Source: Salaquimonas sp041736675 (GTDB lineage Bacteria > Pseudomonadota > Alphaproteobacteria > Rhizobiales > Rhizobiaceae). From it: 64,000 nt of DNA. The position numbers were made by a program, and so were the translations under genes. The stretch spans positions 24,236 through 88,235 of the forward strand of contig JBGSTD010000016.1 of assembly GCA_041736675.1 (NCBI GenBank), given 5' to 3'. Positions 42,913 to 50,956 of the stretch are shown one piece after another (within the stretch, counting starts at the first letter, position 1; each line of letters begins with the position of its first letter). A model generated the notes under the pieces. The model saw only the letters and a list, made by a program, of their open reading frames with translations. It was not told the origin of the DNA and did not search any database.

Positions 42913-43698
42913 CTACCGGATCGCCTTTTGCACCCATTCGCGCCATTGCGAAACACTGCCGCGAAAAACATTGATATCCGTGTCTCCCCTGATGCCTGGA
43001 ACCTGCCCTGTTCCAGTATACTGCCAGAAGGTCCATTCTTGGCCTGGATAAATGTTTGAGGGGTGATCAGCAACCGAGCGAAGCCAGAAATCGACACCGC
43101 GTATTTGACCAAGCTGGTTGTCCCGATAAAAATCGACTGTGGTGTAAACAATCGGGGTCTGACCATAATGGCTCTTCATGCGACTAAGAAAAACTCCCAT
43201 CTCACGGCGCACGCTCGCCGGATCCGGACGGAATTTGCAGCTTGGTGATTTGTCATTCCATTCCATGTCGAGGACGGGCGGCAAAGCGCCCTTTTCTTTC
43301 GGCACATGTTTGATGAACCAGATCGCCTGCTCAAAGGCTGGACGGCAGAAATAGAAAAAATGATAGGCTCCTCGCGGAATACCTGCGCGCTGTGTTGCAT
43401 TCCAGTTCTGGGTAAATCTGTCATCGAACCGGTCGCCACCTTCAGTCGCCTTGATAAAAGCAAATGAAATCCCGGCCTGCTTTGCCTTTTGCCAGTCAAC
43501 CTCGTTCTGGTATTTTGCAACATCTATGCCATGAACGGGATAATCCCAGGGTTTGCGGCCAAGCCACTCATGGGGGTCATTGTCACCGTAACGTGGATTG
43601 GTAACCGACGGGCGGATATCCAGCACATCGACTGGCGATGAAGTGCAACCAACAACAAGCACGATCATGAAAAAGGTAATAAACGTCTTTAGTTTCAA
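42913..43698 (-). CDS. GH25-family lysozyme-like lipoprotein
   Basis: A glycoside hydrolase family 25 protein (muramidase fold): HGIDVAKYQNEVDWQKAKQAG with the catalytic-region Asp, FAFIKATEGG, GAYHFFYF, PPVLDMEWND with the catalytic Asp/Glu pair, and WTFWQYTGTGQVPGI. A short signal ends in the lipobox VVGC followed by TSS, so it is anchored to a membrane and acts on peptidoglycan. I favour the TTG at 43698 as start because the signal then has normal length. An ATG at 43785 overlapping the GST stop is the alternative and would add 29 residues. Confidence 0.85.
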   Translation of the reverse strand: MKLKTFITFFMIVLVVGCTSSPVDVLDIRPSVTNPRYGDNDPHEWLGRKPWDYPVHGIDVAKYQNEVDWQKAKQAGISFAFIKATEGGDRFDDRFTQNWNATQRAGIPRGAYHFFYFCRPAFEQAIWFIKHVPKEKGALPPVLDMEWNDKSPSCKFRPDPASVRREMGVFLSRMKSHYGQTPIVYTTVDFYRDNQLGQIRGVDFWLRSVADHPSNIYPGQEWTFWQYTGTGQVPGIRGDTDINVFRGSVSQWREWVQKAIR

Positions 43699-43781
43699 AA
43701 TGATCTCATTTGAAAAAGATTCGCAGTTGATCCTATATAGACCAATAACAACCGGTGGGAATATGCCATACGAAATAACGG

Positions 43782-44492
43782 TCACCCGCCAAATATGATG
43801 CCATCTTCACCTTTTTGCCAGCGGGGATATTTTTCCATAATTGCGGCAAATCGCCCGGAGTTCAAAAACCTGTCCAGCCAGCGGACAAGATGAGGCCAAT
43901 CCTGAGCCCTAAACCACTCTTCATCGACATGGGCAAACTGCCGGATAAACGGCAGGCATGCCGCATCGGCAAATGAGAAGCGATCGCCAAACAGATTTGG
44001 CCTTATACCCAGCTTCTCATTCAGCATCTCAAGAAACGGCATAGCAAGATCACGATGCCCGCGCGCAATCTCGCCGTTGAACCGAAATTCATACTTGTAC
44101 GTGTCGAGGGCAGATTTGAACGGACCATCTAGAGAACTGATCAAGTGGCTCAAATCCTCCAACTGCATTTCCGTAAGATCCAGCCAACCCTCGGGATCAC
44201 CTTCCCCCAGTGCCCACTTCATCACATCAAGGCTTTCTTCCAACACCCTGCCATCTGGCAGAAGCAGCACGGGCACTGTTCCCTTGGGACTTGCCTCAAG
44301 CATTTCTGCAGGCTTGTCACGCAATACAATCTCGCGCAATTCGATCTTTGCTCTGCTGGCGCAAATTGCCAGCCGCGCGCGCATCGCATAGGGGCAACGG
44401 CGGAAAGAATAGAGGATCGGCAATTTATTTTTCAATACTGGCAACAATCTGGATATTCTGCAATTGTATACTCCCGGGCGGCATCGCTGCAA
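43782..44492 (-). CDS. Glutathione S-transferase-like protein
   Basis: A two-domain thioredoxin-fold protein of up to 236 residues. The N-terminal domain begins LPILYSFRRCPYAMRARLAI with a CPYA active-site motif, followed by SPKGTVPVLLLPDGRVLEES, the cis-Pro region. The C-terminal helical domain includes RFSFADAACLPFIRQFAHVDEEWF. The motif suggests an omega- or glutaredoxin-like GST using a Cys. The true start is uncertain: the first about 19 residues before NKLPILYSF are atypical and a TTG near 44435 is possible. The stop may overlap the downstream GH25 start. Confidence 0.87.
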   Translation of the reverse strand: MQRCRPGVYNCRISRLLPVLKNKLPILYSFRRCPYAMRARLAICASRAKIELREIVLRDKPAEMLEASPKGTVPVLLLPDGRVLEESLDVMKWALGEGDPEGWLDLTEMQLEDLSHLISSLDGPFKSALDTYKYEFRFNGEIARGHRDLAMPFLEMLNEKLGIRPNLFGDRFSFADAACLPFIRQFAHVDEEWFRAQDWPHLVRWLDRFLNSGRFAAIMEKYPRWQKGEDGIIFGG

Positions 44493-44524
44493 ACCGCTTT
44501 ACTGCCCCGGAGCACCTTTCATGG

Positions 44525-44950
44525 CTAGTCGCAGATCGTCAATGGTCCAATCCTGACGCAGTCCTGGCGCCGACGGTTTTCTCGTCTGGATATCCAGCGG
44601 CACAGGTCTCTATTCTCACGTCTGAACCGCCAATCGTTCCAGCAGCGTCTTTCAACTTCTCGCCGGCTCATCCTTCTGCCACGGCGGTCGTCACGTCTGT
44701 CTTCACGCCGCCGCTCGCGATCTCTCCAACTTTGGACCAGTTCAACATCCGAAGTACCTGAAGGCACTGGAGCAATCACACCGGGTGCGGCAATCGCATC
44801 GGAAACGAAACCAGACTTCCCGATAATAACGGTGGCTATGGCACCAATACCCAAACCGAGAAACATACGCCGCGACGCTGCAATATCGTTGCTTTCAGCA
44901 TCAATCCCGAATGCATTTGATAAATGTATGCGAAATAATTTCTTTAACAT
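44525..44950 (-). CDS. Arg-rich exported hypothetical protein, 141 aa
   Basis: No family recognised. From the ATG at 44950 (GGAGGG 7 nt upstream) the protein has a polar N-terminus, then a twin-arginine-like signal ASRRMFLGLGIGAIATVIIG at about residues 26-45. After this comes an Ala/Pro linker, then an extremely basic stretch with alternating Arg and Asp/Glu (RDRERRREDRRDDRRGRR) and a C-terminal WNDWRFRRENRDLCRW with three cysteines in the last 40 residues. It could bind anionic polymers or the cell wall. The frame upstream to 45088 is ignored. Confidence 0.68.
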   Translation of the reverse strand: MLKKLFRIHLSNAFGIDAESNDIAASRRMFLGLGIGAIATVIIGKSGFVSDAIAAPGVIAPVPSGTSDVELVQSWRDRERRREDRRDDRRGRRMSRREVERRCWNDWRFRRENRDLCRWISRRENRRRQDCVRIGPLTICD

Positions 44951-45123
44951 TATTTTCCCTCCGCGGCATCGTGGACGATTCCCATAGCCAGAAAAAATCG
45001 TAAAATCGAAATGCGTCAGGAACAAGGTATGGATCAGTCTTTGCAAACAACGTCGAAAGATGAAGACCGAAGTACTGTGCAAACACACGAGAAACAGTTT
45101 CGTTTATTCCGCAAACTACCGGA

Positions 45124-46125
45124 TCAGGCGTTTTCGCCGCGTCTGCTTTTTTCGATCTGTTCGGCACGCGCCGCCCGCTTTGCCTCGCGTTGGACTTGCT
45201 GGTCCGCGGCGATATGTTCAAACCCCCGTATTTTGGCAAGCGCAATCTGTTTCTGCCGTTGGGCAAAGCGTTCACGCTGTTCGTCACTCATCGTATCATG
45301 GCAATTGGGACAGGAAATGCCTTCCACATAAAGGTCAGACTTCTTGTCCTCTTCACTGATCGGATGGCGGCATGCATGGCAAAGGTCATAAGGGCCCGGC
45401 TTCAATCCATGTCCGACCGATACCCGGTTATCAAAAACAAAACACTCACCTTCCCACAAACTCTCTTCTTCGGGCACTGTTTCAAGATACTTCAAAATCC
45501 CGCCCTTGAGATGATAGACCTCTTCAAAACCCTCCTTGATCATGAAGGAGGATGCCTTTTCACAGCGAATACCGCCGGTGCAAAACATCGCGATTTTCGG
45601 TTTGTTGTGAAGGCGCTCCTGCTCGCGCACCCATTGGGGAAATTCGCGAAAGGTTACCGTCCTGGGATCAATTGCGCCTTTGAAGGTACCAATTGAAACC
45701 TCATAGTCATTGCGTGTGTCGATCAACACAACTTCGGGATCACTGATCAGTTCGTTCCAGTCCTGCGGCTCAACATATTGTCCCACCTCGTCATTTGGAT
45801 CGACTTCAGGAATGCCGATGGTGACGATCTCTTTCTTCAGGCGTACTTTCATGCGGTGAAACGGATTTTCGCCCTCAGCCCAGCTTTCCTTGTGTTCGAG
45901 ATCAGCAATTCTGCCCTTTGTAATCGGCGCGCCGCGTATCCAGTCGAGCACGGCATGAATACCAGCTTGCGGCCCGGCAATCGTGCCGTTGATACCTTCA
46001 CGTGCCAGAAGAATGGTCCCCATCACCTGATTGGACTTGCAGACCTTCAACAATGGCGCTTGCAGGTCCTTGAAGTCTTCAAGACGGACAAATTTATAAA
46101 GGGCGGCAACAAGATATCGGGTCAT
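45124..46125 (-). CDS. trhO: tRNA uridine(34) hydroxylase TrhO (rhodanese-related)
   Basis: TrhO (YceA) hydroxylates U34 of certain tRNAs using oxygen. A 333-residue protein: N-terminal domain YKFVRLEDFKDLQAPLLKVC with REGINGTIAG, then the rhodanese domain with IDTRNDYEVSIG and active-site Cys in MFCTGGIRCEKASS. The C-terminal zinc-like cysteines are in CHACRHP and CPNCHDT. The start is ATG 46125; the frame runs to 46185. The gene follows the small membrane protein and SQR genes in the same orientation, but at 123 nt it may have its own promoter. Confidence 0.93.
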   Translation of the reverse strand: MTRYLVAALYKFVRLEDFKDLQAPLLKVCKSNQVMGTILLAREGINGTIAGPQAGIHAVLDWIRGAPITKGRIADLEHKESWAEGENPFHRMKVRLKKEIVTIGIPEVDPNDEVGQYVEPQDWNELISDPEVVLIDTRNDYEVSIGTFKGAIDPRTVTFREFPQWVREQERLHNKPKIAMFCTGGIRCEKASSFMIKEGFEEVYHLKGGILKYLETVPEEESLWEGECFVFDNRVSVGHGLKPGPYDLCHACRHPISEEDKKSDLYVEGISCPNCHDTMSDEQRERFAQRQKQIALAKIRGFEHIAADQQVQREAKRAARAEQIEKSRRGENA

Positions 46126-46248
46126 GATCAGTATTTCAGTGTTGGGGGGCTCGTGGCTATCCAATACACCCCGCAAGGAAGGCATTCAAGGGTCGAACCC
46201 AAATGGACAGATTTACAAATTGGGAATATGCCCCAGGATTTGACGCCA

Positions 46249-46620
46249 CTATATCCCTTTTCTATGCGCCCGCTTTTCCATTGGCCAGAAAATCGACTCC
46301 ACCGTATACACTAGGATCGAAATGCCTATGGCCCCCATTGTCCCAATCGCCAAAAACACGATGAGATCAATGGGTCCGCCAAGATCCGAAAGTTTCGAAT
46401 TGGTGATCCAAAGCACAAACAGGATTGCAGCTATTGCTCCAAAAGGCATGGACAATTGAGCCCAGAGAAACTTTTTCATGGACATGGTCCTGTCACGTAT
46501 CAAGACGTACAGATAGCCCGCTATGACTACTGCAGCGAAAAAGACCAGAAACCAGAATAGCCCAAAGCCAAACATTTCTTCAAAGACTGCAACAAGGGTG
46601 GATAATGTGAGGTCTTTCAT
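46249..46620 (-). CDS. Small inner-membrane protein downstream of SQR (possibly DUF5368)
   Basis: A 123-residue protein with three or four hydrophobic segments: about residues 13-38 (FGLFWFLVFFAAVVIAGYLYV), 52-70 (MPFGAIAAILFVLWI) and 80-108 (IDLIVFLAIGTMGAIGISILV), ending with a basic WPMEKRAHRKG tail. I think it matches DUF5368, whose members sit beside flavoprotein oxidoreductases, but I am recalling this. GAGGAGG precedes ATG 46620, only 10 nt after the SQR stop. It may help to connect the flavoprotein to the membrane quinone pool. Confidence 0.75.
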   Translation of the reverse strand: MKDLTLSTLVAVFEEMFGFGLFWFLVFFAAVVIAGYLYVLIRDRTMSMKKFLWAQLSMPFGAIAAILFVLWITNSKLSDLGGPIDLIVFLAIGTMGAIGISILVYTVESIFWPMEKRAHRKGI

Positions 46621-46630
46621 GGATGCCTCC

Positions 46631-47947
46631 TCAGGCTTCGCCGCGCAACATGGCATTGTAGGTTGGTTTTAGCGCAAGTTCCTTCATCAGCCAACTGATC
46701 CACAATTCTTCCAGTGGAGCTATAATTCCCGGAAACGAAGGAACAAGATTGTTGTTGTAGTCAAACTCAACCAGCATCGCCCTGCCGATCCGTGTAATCA
46801 TTGGGCAGGAGGTATATCCGTTATAACTTTGTGTACCGATATTGCCACTGATTGCGGCGACCAGATGGTCCTCGATCACCGGCACCTGCCATTTCACACT
46901 GGCGGCAGTTTTTCCTTTGGGAACACCGGCGACATCTCCAAGTGCGAACACATTGTCATAGCGAAGATGCCGGAGCGTATGCATGTCGACCTCAACCCAG
47001 CCCTGATCCATCCACTTGTCCGCCCAACTCAAACCTGATTGGCGAATGACTTCCGGCGCACGCTGGGGCGGAATGACGTGAAGATAATCATAAGGCAGCT
47101 CAGCCAGACCTTCGGGAGTTTCGAAGAACGCTCGCTTGGTTCCCGGCTCGATGCGCTTCAACACATGGGAAAACGCCGGTTTGATTCCTCGATCCTCAAA
47201 CAACATCCGGACTTTTTCAGCGACAATCGGAACGCCGAACAAAGCTTGTGAGTTGTTGGCATAAATAATATTCGTCTTGCTGGCATTGCCGCGTCGTTTG
47301 GCTATGTCGTCAATCAGAAAGGTATGTTTGAGCGGTGCACCGGCGCATTTCATTTCAGTTGCTGGGCGGGTAAACACTCCTGTTCCACCCTCATCAGCAA
47401 ATCTCGAAGCAGCTTCCCAAGTGCGCTCAGCATATTGCGGTCCTGCATAAAGTGAACCGATCCCGTTCTTTCCCACCATATCAAGAGAAAAGCCTTCAAT
47501 CGCATCATGGTCCAGCACAAGGCCGGGCGCAACAACAAGAAAATCGTAGTTGATCGTCTGGCCGCCACTTGTGCGCACGGATCTGGCATCGGGATCAATT
47601 TCCACTGCGCTTTCTGCGATCAGTTTTATGCCTTTCGGCAACCAGTCCGTCGTGCGTGAAACCACATAACCAGCCGGTTTCAAACCTGCTGCAACCAGCG
47701 AAAGTCCTGGTTGATACAGATGCTCCTCGCGCGGATCGATAATTGTAATCGTGGCACCCTGCAGCCGCGACACCAGACGGTTGGCAAGCGCTGTACCGCC
47801 TGCACCCGCACCGATAATTACAATTGAAGCCGAGGTCTTGACCGCTTGCGCATGCGCAGGGCTATTGGATTTAGCCAGTGGCAGAGTAGACAGGCCAGCC
47901 GGCAATCCCAATGTCAGTCCCAGAAACTTTCTACGATCAAGGCTCAA
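46631..47947 (-). CDS. sqr: Sulfide:quinone oxidoreductase-like flavoprotein (type II), Tat-exported
   Basis: A 438-residue FAD protein: IVIIGAGAGGTALANRLV at the N-terminus, IDPREEHLYQPG, and the type II SQR run TEMKCAGAPLKHTF with a conserved Cys. The second FAD signature is NVFALGDVAG, with YTSCPMITRIGRAMLVEFDY near the C-terminus. The start is TTG 47947, because GGAGG lies 7 nt upstream and the product then begins with a perfect Tat signal MSLDRRKFLGLTLGLPAGL. The longer frame to 48028 would start inside the FNR-type box. SQR oxidises sulfide to polysulfide or thiosulfate and reduces quinone. Export is unusual for type II enzymes, which generally face the cytoplasm. Confidence 0.87.
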   Translation of the reverse strand: MSLDRRKFLGLTLGLPAGLSTLPLAKSNSPAHAQAVKTSASIVIIGAGAGGTALANRLVSRLQGATITIIDPREEHLYQPGLSLVAAGLKPAGYVVSRTTDWLPKGIKLIAESAVEIDPDARSVRTSGGQTINYDFLVVAPGLVLDHDAIEGFSLDMVGKNGIGSLYAGPQYAERTWEAASRFADEGGTGVFTRPATEMKCAGAPLKHTFLIDDIAKRRGNASKTNIIYANNSQALFGVPIVAEKVRMLFEDRGIKPAFSHVLKRIEPGTKRAFFETPEGLAELPYDYLHVIPPQRAPEVIRQSGLSWADKWMDQGWVEVDMHTLRHLRYDNVFALGDVAGVPKGKTAASVKWQVPVIEDHLVAAISGNIGTQSYNGYTSCPMITRIGRAMLVEFDYNNNLVPSFPGIIAPLEELWISWLMKELALKPTYNAMLRGEA

Positions 47948-48027
47948 ACTTTTTCCTCCGTTTTGATGTGATGGCAAATGGAAGGTAACACGCAGCCTGT
48001 CCATGACAGCGCGTATATTTATAGTCA

Positions 48028-48041
48028 TTGATATAAATCAA
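48028..48041. promoter_or_regulatory. Perfect FNR/FixK-type box upstream of sqr
   Basis: TTGAT-ATAA-ATCAA, an exact match to the FNR/FixK/Anr consensus TTGAT-N4-ATCAA. It lies 81-94 nt upstream of the sqr start and 180 nt beyond the stop of the next gene, so it can act only on sqr and the genes after it. This predicts oxygen-responsive control of sulfide oxidation. A good -10 box at the class II distance is not clear. Confidence 0.8.
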
Positions 48042-48220
48042 TCTGCAACGTTTACCGGTCCGTATTCACGCCCCAAGTCAACCAGACGTACCTAATATTT
48101 GGTCAGTATCGCAGGAAAGCGAAAACACTGACTGATCACAAGTCAGCATTTGAGGCCAAGATATCATTCATCGGACCAGAAATGAAAAGAATCAGGCAGG
48201 TTCGATCAGTCAGAAAACCC

Positions 48221-49381
48221 TCAACCGCGATCGAGCGTTTCGACAGCCAGGATTGTAGGCAAGTGGCGGGCGACTTCCTGCCAGTTTTCGCCTTCATCGC
48301 GGCTTGCATAAACCGAACCGCTATTGGTGCCAAAATAGATACCCGCCGGTTCACGCCGGTCGCCTGCCATCGCCTGGCGTAAAACCGTGAAAAAGCAGTT
48401 TTCCTGCGGTAGCCCGTTTCGCATTGCCTGCCAGTTTTTCCCACCATCGCGCGAGCGCCATACTGCCGCCGCTGCATCCGGCGGATAGCGGCCCGCCGAG
48501 TCGCCGTTGAGAGGCAACGTCCAAATGGTATCAGGATCTCGCGGGTGAACGCGAATGGGGAAACCAAATGTCGAAGGAAGACCGTCAGTGATGTCATCCC
48601 AACTGCGTCCGCCGTCGGCTGATCGCCAAACCCCGTGATGGTTTTGCTGGTATAAAACATCCTTGTTGCCCGATGCGCGCATCATGTTGTGCACGCAGTG
48701 CCCGGTTTCTCCATCACGCGGCGCGGCAGGATGATCGTGATGACCACATGCCTCGGCATTGGAAAGACGGTTGCGCCGGTCCCAGCTTTTTCCGCCATCC
48801 TCGGTGGCAAAGACACCGGCGGCGGAAATGGCAATCCACAGTTTGTCAGCATCCGCCGGATCGGAAACAATGGTGTGCAGCACAAGACCGGCGGCACCGC
48901 CATTCCAGCTTTCAGCTGACGGATGATTGGTCAAAGCCTCGATCTTCTCCCAGGTCTTGCCAAGATCCTTGCTCCTGAGAAGAGTTGCCGGTTTGGTGCC
49001 TGCATAAAGCACTCCATGAAAAAATCCTAACGACCAGACTTGCGAGAATTCATTGCCAAACGGCAATGGCTCCGGCGACCAGTTCATCATTTTTGCAAAA
49101 TCGGGATCATTTGCAGCCCATTCATCCATCGTTCCCTTGGTCAATCGGGTCAATTCCCAGCTTTTGCCCTGATCAGATGAGCGCCAGATGCCCGCCCCAT
49201 GAAAGTCACCACCGCCGCCTGCCCAGATCATCCCGCTTTCAGGATCACCGACAACATGGTTGATCGGCCAGCCTTCACAAAACGGCCCCTCGACAGAGAT
49301 GCCTTTTGCATCTGCCTTGTCGCATATCAAAAAGGCACCCTTGGTGGTTCCGACCAGGATTACAGGATTGTTTGCTGCCAT
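48221..49381 (-). CDS. BNR/Asp-box beta-propeller protein (sialidase-like fold)
   Basis: A 386-residue beta-propeller. I count six Asp-box turns: SSDQGKSW, SKDLGKTW, TEDGGKSW, SADGGRSW, SRDGGKNW and SRDEGENW, spaced along the chain as in sialidases and YCF48-like proteins. No signal peptide is visible and catalytic sialidase residues are not evident, so it is probably a binding scaffold or an unrelated hydrolase. The ATG at 49381 has GGAGA upstream; a nearby ATG at 49396 is the alternative. It lies alone upstream of sqr. Confidence 0.82.
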   Translation of the reverse strand: MAANNPVILVGTTKGAFLICDKADAKGISVEGPFCEGWPINHVVGDPESGMIWAGGGGDFHGAGIWRSSDQGKSWELTRLTKGTMDEWAANDPDFAKMMNWSPEPLPFGNEFSQVWSLGFFHGVLYAGTKPATLLRSKDLGKTWEKIEALTNHPSAESWNGGAAGLVLHTIVSDPADADKLWIAISAAGVFATEDGGKSWDRRNRLSNAEACGHHDHPAAPRDGETGHCVHNMMRASGNKDVLYQQNHHGVWRSADGGRSWDDITDGLPSTFGFPIRVHPRDPDTIWTLPLNGDSAGRYPPDAAAAVWRSRDGGKNWQAMRNGLPQENCFFTVLRQAMAGDRREPAGIYFGTNSGSVYASRDEGENWQEVARHLPTILAVETLDRG

Positions 49382-49507
49382 AATACGGTTCTCCATAAAA
49401 CGGGTCTATCATGCACCTGAAAGCAACACCTTACACCAATATTTGATACTTTGAAATTCGGTCAAATGGAGTTTGAAACAAGGTAACCCAAAAATGTCTC
49501 AAACGCC

Positions 49508-50140
49508 TTATTGACGATTTAGCGCAATGTTCAAACCGAGGGCAATCAATATACTGCCTCCCAGTTTTTGCGCAAATTTGCCAGCATGGCGGGAATTACG
49601 CAAAAATACCGAAATCCTGTCAGCAAGTAGAACGCAAACAACATCGGCAGATGAAAAAACCATGTTGACGATGGTGCCAAGAATGAGCATTTGCAACCAG
49701 ATCGGAAAGGATGCCAGGGGATCTGTGAACTGCGGTAAAAAAGCCAGAAAGAAAATGGCTGTCTTTGGATTGAGCGCCTCAACCGTGACGCTTTCCCAAA
49801 ATGCCTGCAACGGGCTTTTCTCATTGATTTTCAATCCGGAAATCGTCGCCTTGGTATCCTTTGCAAGCATTTTATAACCGAGCCAGAACAGATAGGCGGC
49901 ACCTGCAATTTTGAACACAAAGTACAGTGTCGGTATGGCTTTGAAAAGAATTGCGAGACCCATTGCAGCAGCAAACACATGGACATATCCACCAATGTGA
50001 ATGCCGAGAGCGGCAAACCATCCTGCCCGTTTGCCACGGGCCAGTGTCTGGGCGGTAGCGTAGAGCATTGCGGGGCCTGGAATGTATGCAAAAATACCGG
50101 TCGCAATCAAAAAACTCATAAGTATGTGAAAATCCGGCAT
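49508..50140 (-). CDS. LysE-family amino-acid exporter
   Basis: A 210-residue membrane protein with about six hydrophobic segments. The N-terminal FAYIPGPAMLYATAQTLARG is the family signature (the usual PGP motif), and NPKTAIFFLAFLPQF is the second conserved loop. LysE/RhtB proteins export basic or neutral amino acids or homoserine lactones. GGAG precedes ATG 50140. It is divergent from an Lrp/AsnC regulator, a common pairing that suggests amino-acid-dependent control. Confidence 0.9.
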   Translation of the reverse strand: MPDFHILMSFLIATGIFAYIPGPAMLYATAQTLARGKRAGWFAALGIHIGGYVHVFAAAMGLAILFKAIPTLYFVFKIAGAAYLFWLGYKMLAKDTKATISGLKINEKSPLQAFWESVTVEALNPKTAIFFLAFLPQFTDPLASFPIWLQMLILGTIVNMVFSSADVVCVLLADRISVFLRNSRHAGKFAQKLGGSILIALGLNIALNRQ

Positions 50141-50269
50141 GCAACAATCTCCATCAATAGGGTACTTCCACTATACAGCTACAATTGACTTCGCACATCG
50201 GGAAAACCTTCACCAAAATCTCAGCAGGCACCCCTCCCCAATCGGCTCTATTTCCGCTATTGTCATCTT

Positions 50270-50737
50270 ATGAAAACAGGACAACTCGACGAAACCGATC
50301 TAAAAATCCTGCGTATTTTGCAATCCGAGCCTGAGATCAATATACAGGATATAGGCGAACGCGTCGGACTTTCGCATACCCCGTGCTGGCGGCGGATCAG
50401 GAAGATGCAGGAAAGTGGTCTGCTCAAAGGGCGTGTATGGCTCCTTGATCCCGAGAAAGCGGAACTTGATGTTTCCATTTTCGTTTTTGTCCGGCTCGAC
50501 ACCCATTCCGCCGAAGTTCTGGAAAGGTTCGAAGCGGCAACAAAAACCATCCCCGAAATACTTCAATGTTATACGATGAGCGGAGAATTTGACTACCTGT
50601 TGCGCGTGGTAGTGCCATCGGTGCGCGACTATGAACGCGCCGTAAAGGGCAAATTGCTGAAGCTTCCAAATGTTGGACTGATGAACTCCCATTTTGCCCT
50701 GAATGAAATCAAGAACACGACCAACCTTCCGATCTGA
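50270..50737 (+). CDS. Lrp/AsnC-family transcriptional regulator
   Basis: A 155-residue regulator: N-terminal helix-turn-helix (LDETDLKILRILQSEPEINIQD followed by ERVGLSHTPCWRRI, about residues 5-45) and a C-terminal RAM/ACT-like ligand domain (VFVRLDTHSAEVLERFE, CYTMSGEFDYLLRVV). It is divergent from a LysE exporter and 219 nt upstream of iorAB, either of which may be its target. Aromatic or other amino acids are the probable ligands. No good ribosome binding site is seen before ATG 50270. Confidence 0.92.
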   Translation: MKTGQLDETDLKILRILQSEPEINIQDIGERVGLSHTPCWRRIRKMQESGLLKGRVWLLDPEKAELDVSIFVFVRLDTHSAEVLERFEAATKTIPEILQCYTMSGEFDYLLRVVVPSVRDYERAVKGKLLKLPNVGLMNSHFALNEIKNTTNLPI

Positions 50738-50956
50738 AAAACTTTGAGGGTTTGCTGCATTGCGGCATTTATAATCGCATATTTTATCCTAACAACAAGC
50801 CAATTTTGAGATTGAAAATCCATAAACCAAACTGACATACCGATTATTTGAATTTGGGTTTCATGAAAAGTGCGCCATACTATTGAATAGATAATAATTT
50901 TCAGAATCGAACGCGATCATCGCTGACTGATTCTGGCCAGCGAGGAGATTTGAATA

